This document shows, piece by piece, positions 47,362 through 58,446 of a stretch of DNA of 64,000 bases. This stretch comes from Castor canadensis. Lineage: Eukaryota > Chordata > Mammalia > Rodentia > Castoridae. Positions within the stretch are counted from its first letter, which is position 1; every line of letters begins with the position of its first letter. Location of the stretch: contig NC_133401.1 in assembly GCF_047511655.1 (NCBI RefSeq), positions 10,944,001 to 11,008,000 of the forward strand. The letters are read 5' to 3'. Both the position numbers and the translations under genes were made by a program. Below the pieces are notes generated by a model that saw only the letters and a program-made list of their open reading frames with translations, was not told the origin of the DNA and searched no databases.

Positions 47362-47861
47362 GAGCACACAAGAGAGGTACAATGATAGGTAAGACACCTA
47401 AAAACCTAGCTAGCATTTGTTGCCCTCAACATAGGGAAACTAAAGCAGATACTTTAAAGCAACTGAGGCCAATAGGAAGGGGGGACCAGGAACTAGAGAA
47501 AAGGTTAAGTTGAGAGGAATTGACTTGGAGCGTAACACACATGCACAGGAAATCAATGCTAGTCAACTTACTCCCTGTATGGCTGTCCTTGTCTCAACTA
47601 GCAAAGGCCCTTGGTCCTTTCTATTATTGCCTGTGCTTTCTCTTCAATAAAATTAGAGATAAGGGCAGGGTAGTTTCTGTTGGCTAGCAAGGGAGTAGGA
47701 TGGGAGATGGAGGGGGAGGGGGTAAAAAAGGGGATGGGGGAAGGGGGGACAAATGACCCAAACATTGTATGCACGTATAAACAAAATAAAAATTAAAAAA
47801 AATAAATGTCTTAGAATATAATGCTCTTCTCTAAACTAATCACAAGATACACCTGAAGACT

Positions 47862-48184
47862 ATTTTTTTGCAATACCAGAGTTTGAACCCAGAACCTGGC
47901 ACTTGTGAAACAGACACCCTACTGCTTAAGCTCTATCTACAGTCCTTTTTATTCAGGTTATTTTTGAGATTGGATATCCCTTTCTGCCTAGGATGGTCTG
48001 GACCATGATCTTTCTATTATTTCTACTATAGCTGAAATGATAGGCAGGCACGACTGTGCCCAGCTTTTTATTCATTGAGATGGGGTCTCAGGGCTTTTTT
48101 GCCCAGGCTTACCTTGAACCCCAGTCATCTTGATCTCTGCCTTTGGAATAGCTATGTTTATGAGTGAGCCACCAGCATGTAGCT
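47862..48184 (-). mobile_element. composite SINE: ID unit plus B1-like units
   Basis: On the plus strand a reversed ID unit (gagtttgaacccagaacctg) is followed by two reversed B1-like stretches (ggcaggcacgactgtgccca and tgagatggggtctcagggct). It may be a dimer extended by an extra monomer, or two insertions. Confidence 0.65.
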
Positions 48185-48798
48185 CTGAAGACACATTTAA
48201 AAAATGAAGCTAGAATGTATGGAATAAGGAGAGATTAAAAATGGCTTAAGGGATTTGAAAAAATAGCCTTTAAAGTACACACAAAGAAAGTGGAGAGGTT
48301 AAGACTTGAGGGAGACAGGAGATTTCCCTTCAAATATTTGAAGGAATGGCTTATGGATGAAGAATTAGATTTTCTCAGTATAGCTTCAAAGGGTCAAACC
48401 AGAGCTAAGGAGTGAAAATTTAAGGGTTGTATAATATTAGCTTAAATTAAAGAAAAAAAAACTTCGCCAGTTCTTCTTATTAGCCAGCATCATTTCAAGA
48501 TAGAATGGGATGCCTCTGAAATTGTGAGTAATCCAAGAAAACTAGAAAAAAAGATGCCAACTGACTGGCTGGCCATTTGAAGTAGATTCAAGCTTCAGAA
48601 CAGAGGAAACATCACCCTTTAAAAAAATTCTCTGATTCTATGATTGTTATAACAAAATTCATTCTTATTACTGATGTTTAGAAATATTCATAACATTTGT
48701 TGGAATTAGAGCTTTCTGTTCTCCCATGAAGACCTTCATTATAGTGAAGGACCAAACAGACAAGATGTCAGAGTTGATAGATCAATAATCAATTCCAG
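48185..48798. other. no recognised feature
   Basis: Nothing supported. Confidence 0.45.
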
Positions 48799-48880
48799 GG
48801 ATGATGGAGTGACTCAAGTGGTACAGCACCTGCCTATCAAGCATGAGGCCCTGAGTTCAAATCCCAGTACTGAAAAAAAA
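48799..48880 (+). mobile_element. ID-like SINE
   Basis: gatggagtgactcaagtggt, gcatgaggccctgagttcaa, atcccagtac plus poly-A. Confidence 0.8.
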
Positions 48881-49385
48881 CTTTCCCAAATCCTATAATT
48901 TCTCTATTCCTTTCAGTCCTACAGTTGGTCATATGTTATTTGAGAGCACTAGACCTGTAATCCAACTGAGACTCTATTCCATGTCCAAATGAACAGCTAA
49001 GAGGAATAGGGAAAATGAATATTTGGAAGAAACTGGATTATGCTTATGGGATTAGGGAGTTTAAGGGAAAATTATCTTATTCCTCCAGCTTTCATCTAAT
49101 ATGTGGAAAAAATAAGTAGCCAGAACCCCTATAATATTTTATTACTATAAAATGTACTTGATCATATTTGCCCCCCCCCAATTAGTCTCGGTTTCCCTCC
49201 CTCCCACCTCCATCTTCTTCTTCTTCCTACATAGCCCCTCTTTTATTTTCCATCTTACTGTAAAAAATCTAGATTCTGAACTATGAGAGAAAATATGTGA
49301 TATTTTTCTTCCTGGGCCTAGATTGTCTCACTTAATGTGATCCCTCTTTATTTAGCCCTTTCAAGTGTTCTTTCCTCTAGCAACA
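48881..49385. other. no recognised feature
   Basis: Contains a C9 run near 49,170; otherwise nothing supported. Confidence 0.45.
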
Positions 49386-49583
49386 TTTTGTTTTTGGCAA
49401 TTTTTGGGTTTGAAAGTGCCTTGGCTTGCTAGCCAGGCACTCTACCACTGAGCCCTGTTTTGTGCTGAGTATTTTCGATAAAGTGTCTCACAGACTGTTT
49501 GCCCAGGCTGGCTTTGAACTGTGATCCTCCTGATCTCTGCCTCCTGAGTAGCTAGGATTAAAGGCATGAACCACTCATGCTCA
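49386..49583 (-). mobile_element. dimeric B1-ID SINE
   Basis: Reversed ID unit (ccttggcttgctagccaggc, actctaccactgagccctg) followed by reversed B1-like sequence (cccaggctggctttgaactg, cctcctgagtagctaggatt). Confidence 0.75.
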
Positions 49584-49599
49584 AGCAATATTCGTTCAG

Positions 49600-50010
49600 T
49601 AAAAAACTTGCCATGTTATGCCAATTTTCTGGATCACCAAAAGCATTATGTCATAGGATGACATTCAGATTCCTCTACAAATTGGATATAGTTGGCTTTT
49701 TCAGGCACATCATTCATAGTCTTTACCATACATCTTGCAATCTCTAGAAGCACTGGATGACTCTCACCAAGTAGCAGACCCGGCTACTGCAGTCTGTGCT
49801 TTGGCTTCTGCTATACTGTCTTCTTAGTATGTCCTCCATTTACTTGTTATATATAAGGAAAAGTCCTGTACACATATTGTCCCTCCTTTTGTAGTACATT
49901 GAAACCTCTTTAAATAAAAGAATCATGTTTATCTGACTTTGTATTCCAAGTCCAGAACAATGCCTAACACACATAAGAGGTATCTAATAAATGTCTATTC
50001 AAACAAATGG
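49600..50010 (+). repeat. L2 3' end fragment
   Basis: Terminal motif caatgcctaacacacataag then gtatctaataaatgtctatt is typical of L2. The upstream part is diverged. Confidence 0.6.
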
Positions 50011-50434
50011 AGGATGAGACAGAGAAGAGACTCTGCCCTGGTATCATAGCCACTAATTTAAATAGGGACTATATTAGGGAGAGCAAGATGCAAAGGAAAG
50101 ACAAAGAAAATATGATTTTTAAAAAAGTGTTTGAACAACTAAACAATGTAGGAACAGAAGTAATGAATTGAGAAAAAGCTGTATCACAGAGTATTGTACA
50201 CATCTTTGTCTTTCTGTCTTTCTAATGTTTATGGATTTTGTAAAGGAATCATTGGCCTCTTACAGCCAAGAAAGAGATCTCCTCCCCATAATGTTTCTAG
50301 ATAATAAAAGTAACACTGATGAGAAGTCATTTGAAAGTCACATCTCAAAATGTGTATCTTGAGCATCCAAAGAGACCTACAATTAATCGCAAATGAAGTG
50401 TTTCAGTGTTTTCTCATTGTTTTATAAATATAGA
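50011..50434. other. no recognised feature
   Basis: The 50,168-50,362 open frame shows no family features. Confidence 0.4.
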
Positions 50435-50534
50435 GTTTTTTGGGTTTTGGTGCTGGTGATGGTGGTTCTGGGGTTTGAACTCAGGGTCTCACGCTGGCAA
50501 GGCAGGCAATGTACCACCTGAGTCACTCTGCCAG
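50435..50534 (-). mobile_element. ID-like SINE
   Basis: ggggtttgaactcagggtct, cacgctggcaaggcaggcaa, accacctgagtcactctgcc. Confidence 0.75.
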
Positions 50535-51135
50535 TATAAATACAAATAATAGTTCCCATGACTAGAAGGAGAAGACACATGGTAAAATACAGAAGACTCT
50601 TTCTGATTGTCAAACTTCTGAATCCTGAGTTTTCAGAGGACACACCAGGATAATTCACTGGAATGTGCCCAGAAAAGGGTAACCCAGGTGGCAGAGAACA
50701 TGAAACCTGTCATCTGGGAACTTATGTATAGACTGATAATAAGACCTAAAGGAGTTGTGACAGTTGTTTTAATATTTCAAGGCCAGTCAAATATTAAAAT
50801 ACAATGGTTTTAGAAAGTGCCTACATATCTGGACATAAGGCTAGTTGTTTGAGCTACAGTTATTTTGACTTAAATACTATCCTGCCTTTGTCTACTTGTG
50901 TCATTGGCATTACTTAAATGTCACCAGAGCTTAAATTTACCTAAAAAAATTGGTTATTATAAGTTTAGGAGGTGAGAGTTAGGTTCCATAGGACATAATG
51001 TGATTGAGAGTTTATTTTTACTTCTTTCTCTCTGTGTGTTTACAAACAAAATGAAACAAAAAACATTCTTTGTTATCAAGACACCAAGGAAGGTATGTCT
51101 CCCACTCCCATGCACTTTGACTTTGTGTTTCCTAT
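50535..51135. other. no recognised feature
   Basis: Nothing supported. Confidence 0.45.
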
Positions 51136-51234
51136 TTCTTTTCTTTTCTTTTTTTTTTTTTTTGTCTTTTCATTTTTGGTGTTGGGGATTGAACACATCC
51201 TGCATGTAGGCAAGCAATCTGTATCCAAGCCCTA
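51136..51234 (-). mobile_element. ID-like SINE, diverged
   Basis: Long T tract, gttggggattgaacacatcc, gtaggcaagcaatctgtatc, caagccctac. Confidence 0.65.
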
Positions 51235-51959
51235 CTTTTTCATATACATTTAGGATCACTTGTCATTTCCTCATGTCCTTATTTCGTTTGGCAAATTAAA
51301 GACTATGTTAGGAGGAAGCAATTTCTGCAGGCAAGAAGAGTAGGACAAGTATATACCAAAGACGAAGTAGAACAGAATTAGACATTAATAAAAGTGAGTG
51401 CCCCTCATGTGAGATGCTTAGAAGTGTTTCAGATCTCAGCTTCTTTTGCACATATCTAGTGAGATATCTTTGGGATGGGACCCAAGTTTAAACATGAAGT
51501 GAATTTATTTTTCATATATTCAACAATGGTTTTAGTGTGCCTGCAGATTGACTGTGACCTGTGACATGAGGTCACATATGGCATTTTCTGTTTATCATCT
51601 TGTCAATGCTGGAAGGTTTTTCAATTTTGGAGCATTTCAAAATTCTGATATTCACATTAGGGTGACTCAACTTCAAATCATATTTTGTTGGTAATAGGAT
51701 AAGGTGGTCAATAAATTATAGTCTCGCACATATGAATAAATAAATAAATTAATTAATTAATTATTGTCTCTTTGAGTCAGAAAACTGCCTGTAATTCTTT
51801 CAACTCTCCATAGTATACTAACTGTTAATAGGATTATTGTTCCTCCTGAGGTAATTTTGCACTTCAAAGTGAAATGATGACAGAAATAATTAAAACTCAA
51901 GAGGAAATGGCAAATAAGTAAGAAATTCTCTCAGAAGAGCCAGGCCAGGAGACACACAC
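51235..51959. other. no recognised gene; short AT-rich simple repeat
   Basis: An (AATA)n/(ATTA)n simple repeat at 51,734-51,762; otherwise nothing supported. Confidence 0.45.
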
Positions 51960-53490
51960 AGGATCTCTGGGTACTATGCACCACGCTGCGCCCAGCTCAC
52001 TTGTGCACCACTGAGGCTAAGAGGCCTCGGCTAGAGAGGCAGAGACATGTGTCCTGCCACAGGCCTGTGGTGCTCCACACTGGCGGGCTCCGTGGCAGCT
52101 TTGTGGCCTTGTCCACCAACAGCCTTCGTGCTATGTCCCTGGTTGCTGTGTGCATATGTGCGGAGGTGAGCGGGGTGTAGGCGGTGGGCCCGGGGTGCGG
52201 GTGTCCCCCAAGCCAACTCTCCGAGCCCGGTGGCGGGACACCAGGTGTTTCGGGCACACCTGCGGGCCACAAAGGAGGGAGTTAGCCGCTCTGGGATTCC
52301 CTGTCTGAGGCACCCAAGTCATTCGAGCCCGCTGTTGTACCCGTGCAGGTGGCCCAGAGCCGAGTTGCGGCTGCGGGAAACACCACAGCAAGCGCGTGTC
52401 TGGGAGCGCCACGGCAACAAGGCTGCCTGCGCCGAGATCAACAGCAACCATGCCTGGGGTAGGAGCACAGTACCACGATGGGGAGCAAAAATGACCCCAG
52501 CGTCTACAGCCTGCCTGGGTAAGGGGGTTTTGGGGACCAAGATGTCGGGTGGCAAGTTCTTCCTGGTGCCATCTCAAAATATACGATTTAGTGGCAGAGT
52601 TCTTGTTTTCCCGGGCTCTGATTCCTTGGGCGCCAGGGTTGAGGACAGGTGCGGTGTGGTGTACACATCCCTGCCACCGGCCTCACCTCTCTGGGTCTCT
52701 GCTGTTACAGACTGGGTTCTGAAAACCATTTCCATGGCCCTCAGGCGACATGGGAGGCCAGGAGCCAAGAGCAGGCGCTGTGGGCACATCACGGAGGGGA
52801 AGCTGCAGTGGCTAGAGAGGTGGGCCACAGGGGCAAGTGTCCCAGTAGCTAGAGAGGAAGGCTTCTGGGCGCGCATCTAGGAGGCGGCTACAGATGGTGA
52901 CCTCTATGGTGCAATGGGGGCTGCTCCCCCCACGCCGGCCTTGTGGTTTTGGCCAAACAGTGGAGGTGCGCGGGAGTCCAAGTGAACTTCCAGAGCAGGG
53001 GCGGCGGGATGCCTGGCACCCCTGCGGGCAACGAAGGAGGGAATTCTGAAAGGTGGAAGGGGACACCAGGTGGGACTGCATGTTGACGGAATTCCCTGTC
53101 TTACGCAGCCAGGTAGTCATTCCTGTGCAGGTGACCCCAAAGCCAAGTTGTGGCCATGGAAAACCCCACCAGCCAGCTTGTGTCCCAGAGGCGCCAAGGC
53201 GTCAGGGCTGCCAGTGCCTAGAACGACAGACTCCACGGCCTGGGCAGGGAGCACAAGATCACGGTGGGGAGCAGAGATGAGCCCAGTGTTTTCAGTCCGC
53301 CAGACACCCAGGTAAGTTTCCTGCTCCGGAGAATGGTTGCATGAGCCCACAAGCCTGCGGCAGGGTTCCCACCTTGAACCGCCCTTAAGGGGAGTTCAGG
53401 GACCAAGGTGTCCAGTGGCAAGTCCTCTCTTGGTGCTGCCTCAAAAATAGGATTGAGGGACGGAGTTCTTGTTTTCCTGGGCTCTGAGGA
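51960..53490. repeat. GC-rich, CpG-rich diverged tandem repeat (period about 760-870 bp)
   Basis: Segments in 52,221-52,615 recur in 52,995-53,480: tgcgggccacaaaggaggga (52,261) against a near copy at about 53,023, gggaccaagatgtc (about 52,537) against gggaccaaggtgtc (about 53,400), and tcttgttttcc at 52,601 and 53,467. The spacing differs (about 760 to 866) because the second copy has extra blocks. 51,990-52,200 may be a partial earlier copy of 52,790-52,970. CpG is dense at 52,190-52,460. Overlapping open frames on both strands follow from high GC and are not convincing genes. Confidence 0.7.
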
Positions 53491-53507
53491 GCTTGGCTTA
53501 CATGGTA

Positions 53508-53817
53508 ATTTTGTTTGTTTGTTTGGTGATACTAGGGTTTGAATTCAGGGCCTTGTACTTGCTAGACAGCTGCTCTACCACTTGAGCCACACTCCCGCCC
53601 ATTTTTGCTTTAGTTGTTTTTTTGGATGATGATCCTCTTATTTCTGCCTTCTGCATACCTAGGAGGACAGGCCTGCACCACCATGCCAAACCTATTAGTA
53701 GGGTCTTAACACCCTCCACTTCACTCACCACCCCACCTGCTGCCTCCAGTCTTGATCTTGAAGAACTGCACTCTTCAGTAGCTGGGATTGCAGGCATGAG
53801 TCAACATACCCAGACTG
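53508..53817 (-). mobile_element. dimeric B1-ID SINE, interrupted
   Basis: Reversed ID unit (tagggtttgaattcagggcc, tgctctaccacttgagccac), then two reversed B1-like stretches (acaggcctgcaccaccatgc and agtagctgggattgcaggca) separated by about 80 bases of other sequence. Confidence 0.7.
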
Positions 53818-54284
53818 TTTGGTAATATTTTGATTTAGTAATGTACAATTATTTTTACCTGTTTGCCAGTCACTTATGTTATTCTGAAGTACAGATTTAT
53901 ATACTTTTCTCTAAAGCACTAGATAGTAAATATTTGAGACTGTAATTCATCCAGTCTCTGTCTGTCTAAAGTATTCTGTTCTGGCACTGTAGTGGGAAAG
54001 CAGCAGAAAAAAACAGTAAACAAATGAGTGTAGTTGTTTTCCAACCAACACTATGAAAGCATCTGGCTCGCTTACTGTAGAGAAGAAGCTAAAGAGTTCA
54101 GTCTTTTCACAATCCTGTGAACCTCATTTGTTTATGAGCTGCTTTTGTTAAGGAAGCTGTGTTGCTTCTTGACACTACAAAATTTGCATCCCTATTCCTG
54201 GAATACCTTGTGTAAACCTGGGAGAGGTGAGCAAGTAATATTTCCTAAGCATTTCTCCAATTTTACTAAATCAATGATGTGTTT
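53818..54284. other. no recognised feature
   Basis: Nothing supported. Confidence 0.4.
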
Positions 54285-54292
54285 TTTAGTTT

Positions 54293-54323
<31 letters not shown>

Positions 54324-54397
54324 TGGTGCTGGGAATCAAACCCAGGGTCTCACATGTACTAGACAAGTGTGCTACCAATAAACTATATCGCCAGCTC
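54285..54397 (-). mobile_element. ID-like SINE with (TTTA)n tail
   Basis: A (TTTA)n run (54,293-54,324), then tgctgggaatcaaacccagg, gtctcacatgtactagacaa, tatcgccagctc. Confidence 0.75.
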
Positions 54398-54400
54398 TTA

Positions 54401-54528
54401 GGTTTGGTTTTTGTTATTGTTGTTTGGTTTTTGTTTTTTATTTTTTGGTGGACTGGACTGGGGTTTAAACTCAGGGCTTCATGCTTGCAAAGCATGTGCT
54501 CTACTGTTTGAACCACATTTCTAGCTCC
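54401..54528 (-). mobile_element. ID-like SINE adjacent to the previous one
   Basis: T/G-rich tail, ggggtttaaactcagggctt, catgcttgcaaagcatgtgc, atttctagctcc. Same orientation as its neighbour, 3 bases apart. Confidence 0.75.
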
Positions 54529-55238
54529 AGTTCTTGGAATTTTAATTTTTATTGTCCCTTTGTGTAAATTATTAACTAAAATAGTGTTTGTGAATTACTT
54601 ACAAATTCTGGTATCTGTAACTTTCAATCCAACTCATAACTGAAACCTGTTTATATATGCCTGTGAAAAATGTATACTTGACTTTAATTTTTTTAAGAGA
54701 ACCCTACTTTGTTTTTACCCTTTTCTGAGGTATACTTGGAAACATGTTGTAATTGTATGTCTGTGGGTTAAACTGGCAGCAGGGAGTAGAGTAATCCAAA
54801 GGTGCTGGACTAGCAGTGATGTGTGCAGACTCAAGTCAGGCTGTGATTTAGACAGCACTTGAGAATGAGCCATTTGGGCCATTTTCAGTGCTGTATTAAT
54901 TCTATTCCTATAATTTGTTCAAATTCTCATTTACTTACTAATTTTAAAGCTTATATTCTAGGGCAAAGTCAAGCACCTCTTTTTACCCTAGGGAGCAAAG
55001 TAACCTTTTAAAAATTCTTGGGTCCCAATTATTCTAGGATGATCTACTGCTTCTTAAGGTTCCCTGGGGACAAAGAGTTTGTATCCTGGCAGCAGGATTT
55101 GAATGACTCTGTAAAAGTCCACACAGCAGGCTTGGCCCATGGTTATCCTCTGTTCTGAAAGACACAAAGAGGTCTTCATCTCTGGGTCCTTCAACAATTG
55201 AAATACAAAGATTCCGATGATCAAGAGGTGCAGACAAC
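54529..55238. other. no recognised feature
   Basis: Nothing supported; the 55,034-55,243 minus frame ends at the L1-D junction and has no family features. Confidence 0.45.
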
Positions 55239-55954
55239 AACAAAAGAAATGGTCTCTAAACTAAAGAGACCACCCACAGAGTAGGAGAAAACATTGGCCA
55301 GCTATACCTCAGACAAAGGACTAATAACCAGAATATACAGGGAGCTCAGAAAACTAAACTCTCCCAAAGTCAATGAACCAATAAAGAAATGGGCAACTGA
55401 ACTAAACAGAACTTTTTAAAAGAAGAAATCCAAATGGCCAAAAAACAAATGAAAAAATGCTCACCATCTCTGGCCATAAAGGAAATGCAAATCAAAACCA
55501 CACTAAGATTCCACCTCACCCCTGTTAGAATAGCTATCATCAAAAACACCAACAACAATAGATGTTGGTGAGGATGTGGGGAAAAAGGAACACTTGTACA
55601 CTGCTGGTGGGAGTGTAAACTAGTAAAACTACTCTGGAAAACAATATGGAGGCTTCTTTAGAAACTAAACATAGATCTTCTATATGATCCAGCAATCCCA
55701 CTCCAGGGATATACCCAAAGGAATGCAACTCAGGTTACTCCAGAGGCACCTGCACACCCATGTTTAGTGCAGCACTATTCACAATAGCTAAGTTATGGAA
55801 ACAGCCAAGATGCCCTACTACTGATGAATGGATCAAGAAAATGTGGTATTTATACACAAAGGAATTTTACTCAGCCATGAAGAGGAATGAAATCTTATCA
55901 TTTGCAAGTAAATGGATGGAACTGGAGAGCATCATCCTGAGTGAGGTTGGCTAG
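55239..55954 (+). pseudogene. L1-D ORF2 C-terminal fragment
   Basis: Translation in pieces gives [20 protein letters not shown], then the zinc-knuckle-like region (CWxGCGEKxxLxHCWWEC form, damaged) and ALFTIAKLWKQPRCPTTDEW, ending IILSEVG. Frameshifts and a stop (55,284) break it. Confidence 0.8.
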
Positions 55955-56480
55955 GTTCAGAAGACCAAAAATCGTATGTCCTCCCTCATATGCGGACTTT
56001 AGATCTAGGGCAAAGGCAGTAATGTTGTTTGACTTGGGTCACACGCTAAGGGGAGAGCACATATGGAAGGAATGGGGGTAGGTAGGAAACCCAAAACTTG
56101 AAAGTGTTTGATGTCACCACTGCACAGGAGCTAATACAGTAACCTTAAAGCAACAGAGGTCACTATGAGAAGGTGACTGGGAAGTAGTGAAGAGGTCAAA
56201 TAGAGATGAATCAATTCAAGTTGTTATATACTTGTGCATGGAAGCAATGCTAGGAACCTCTCTGTATAGCTATCCTTATCTCAACTAGAAAAACACTTTG
56301 TCATTCTTATTACTTCGGTCTTCTCTTCAACAAAATTAGAGAAAAGGCAGAACATGTTCTGCCTGGAAGTGAGAGGGGTGGCAGGGAGAGGGAGAGGGTG
56401 GGGAGCAAGGGTGAGAATTGACCCAAACAATGTATGCACATATGAATATATGAATAAAGAAAAATAAATAAATAAATAAT
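55239..56480 (+). mobile_element. L1-D: 5'-truncated L1 with type B 3' UTR
   Basis: It begins in the ORF2 C-terminal part (aaaagaaatggtctctaaac), contains ORF2 to the stop near 55,952-55,954, then a type B 3' UTR (ggggagagcacatatggaag), G-rich tract and a poly-A mixed with (AATA)n. aacaaaagaaa occurs at both ends (55,239 and 56,485) and may be the TSD, though L1 itself has the same bases at this point. Confidence 0.85.
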
Positions 56481-56713
56481 GATTAACAAAAGAAAGAGGT
56501 TGAATATACAGGGTCCAGGAATAGAGACCTATTTTCCTGTGTTAGAAGACAAACAGCCTTGTGGGCACCTTCTTTAAAATGGTTTACACAGTCTTTTCCG
56601 TGCTTGGATGAAGTTGTCTAGGATTGACTTCTGCACTAAAGCAAAACATATTGTGAGGTTGCAGGTAGTAAACTTTATTTCTTCCAATATGGAAAGAGTA
56701 CCTTGCAGTACTT
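56481..56713. other. no recognised feature
   Basis: Nothing supported. Confidence 0.4.
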
Positions 56714-56796
56714 TGCTTTTGTGGTGCTGGGAGTTGAACTTAGGGTCTTGTACTTGCTAGCAAGCACTCCACCACTTAAGTTATGCCTCCAGCTCC
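56714..56796 (-). mobile_element. ID-like SINE
   Basis: tggtgctgggagttgaactt, agggtcttgtacttgctagc, ccaccacttaagttatgcct. Confidence 0.75.
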
Positions 56797-58288
56797 CTTG
56801 AAGTACTTCTGTGTGCTGGACATACCTGTTACCTTCTTTGTACTTGTGAGGGATCTCTTCTGTTAGAGTAAAATGGTTACACTAAAGGGAACCATAGTGA
56901 GGGAATCCATGACTTCATTATGTTTTTCCCAGATATTGGTTAAGAACTAAATCAAATAATGGTTCAAGGTTACAAAGAAAAGGAGAATGGATTTATAGCT
57001 TATTTTTGCATGAGGGATAGAGTCGTTTAGTAATATGGGAAGTCATTGGTATGATACTATGATTGCCACTTGTTTTTTACATTCTGTTTTTAAAAAGAAT
57101 TGGCTTGTTTGACCTGTTTTCTTCTGTAGCCATAATGACTTTGTTGCCATACTGGATCTCCCTGAGAAAAGGCACCAATACAAGTTCTTTGTGGATGAAC
57201 AAAGTCTTAATCCATCAGATTAAGACTTTGATGCCCAAAGAGAGCCATTATCTTACAAGTCTCATTTTATCTGCTATTACTGTCAGGATTGATGGGCATC
57301 AGCTCTCCTATGCTAAAGGATTTATCTTTCAATAAAAGATGGAGGTGCTAAGTATAATCGCTTTTAACTTTTAGTAAAAGCAGAGGGGAGATTGGGTAGA
57401 AAAGGTGGATTTGAAAAGGGAATTCAGTAATGTTTCTGGTCCCTGTTTCAGCCTTTGATTACCAGCCAGCTCATAGAAGTTTGGGGAACAGGGAGAGTAA
57501 ATACTCTGCTTATTTCTCCATACTGTTACTTTTTGGGGGGGTATAACAGGTCATCTACTTTTCATGCCATCTCTCTCCACTTTCTTCTGAAACTACTTCT
57601 AATTTCAACTGACTGGAACAGTAATGATAACATAATATATAAGGACCCCATATTCCTACTTAAGAATGTTCAGTCAGATAAATATATGCATATAATATAC
57701 TCACTACAGGTTCATAATGAAACATGTTTCTTCAACATACACATGTGTATGTGGCAGGTTTTATTTTATATAATGTGAATATAGGATATATTATGCAAAT
57801 TTTATAAATTTCCCAGGATTAATCCGCCTAGTACTTTTCTCTCATAAGGTTTTTTTTCAACATTGATTGGCTTGATTTTTATAATCTTTTATTTCCCCAA
57901 AGCACAAACTATATGCAGTTTAATTTCATTATCATCCCCTTATATTCTTGAGAGATATTGGATTTTACTAATCCTGTTTTTCTGGAGTATTTTAATAGAT
58001 TAAAAGTACTCTTGTATCCATGCAATCTTATTATTAATGGATATATAAGAAATATCAACAAAAATTCTAATATCAGAGTATATTTAGGCTTCATCCCCCT
58101 CCTTAACATTCTTGTCCCAGCTTACTCCTGCTTTCTTTAAAGCCTACTTTCTTTACCTCTGCAGTATATTGATATCTTAGGTATAGTGTATATACATATA
58201 TATATGTTTATATATATATATATAAAATACATATTGGGATATATCCTGATAAGGTCCTAGATAACAATTGCTGTGGTTTCAATTTCAG
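56797..58288. other. no recognised gene; palindrome and (TA)n run
   Basis: Open frames 57,063-57,335 and 57,455-57,778 have no family that I recognise and lie in AT-rich DNA. A 13 bp-arm hairpin sits at 57,200-57,230. A (TA)n-like microsatellite runs about 58,190-58,228. Confidence 0.45.
57200..57230. repeat. 13 bp-arm inverted repeat
   Basis: caaagtcttaatc (57,200-57,212), loop catca, exact inverted arm gattaagactttg (57,218-57,230). Confidence 0.85.
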
Positions 58289-58446
58289 AGGTGAATTCTG
58301 ATGCTTCCTTTGAAGTGGAGAACCATGCCAAAGTGAATGGTGATTCTATCCAAGAATCAGTTGATAATACACATGTGATTCAACAAGGCCTCATTGATGC
58401 TGCACATGTCCTGAAACAGAAGATTATTAAAACAAAGCTACTGCTC
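58289..58446 (+). other. exon-like open segment of unknown identity
   Basis: It follows tggtttcaatttcag, which fits a 3' splice site. It stays open for about 52 codons with an ordinary soluble-protein composition (VNSDASFEVENHAKVNG, QQGLIDAAHVLKQK). It is cut at 58,447 by the 5' end of L1-E, so any original donor site is lost or far away. I do not recognise the protein. It could be a real or dead exon, a retrocopy fragment, or chance in AT-rich DNA. Confidence 0.3.

Larger units (their letters stand above)
42985..47808 (+). mobile_element. L1-C: 5'-truncated L1 with type A 3' UTR
   Basis: It starts inside ORF1 (acaggaagcctccaggacac, equal to about 35,630 in L1-B), runs through a dead ORF2 (43,497-47,361) and ends in the type A 3' UTR, G-rich tract and poly-A (47,780-47,808). 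About 90 percent or more similar to L1-B by eye. I see no convincing TSD. Confidence 0.88.

Noticed and set aside
42940-47830. TSD for L1-C
   Set aside because: gaatatgaactatgcc before and gaatataatgctc after the element share only scattered bases; not convincing.
52131-53350. Open frames up to 216 codons on both strands
   Set aside because: High GC content keeps all frames open; they overlap on both strands and differ between the two tandem copies.
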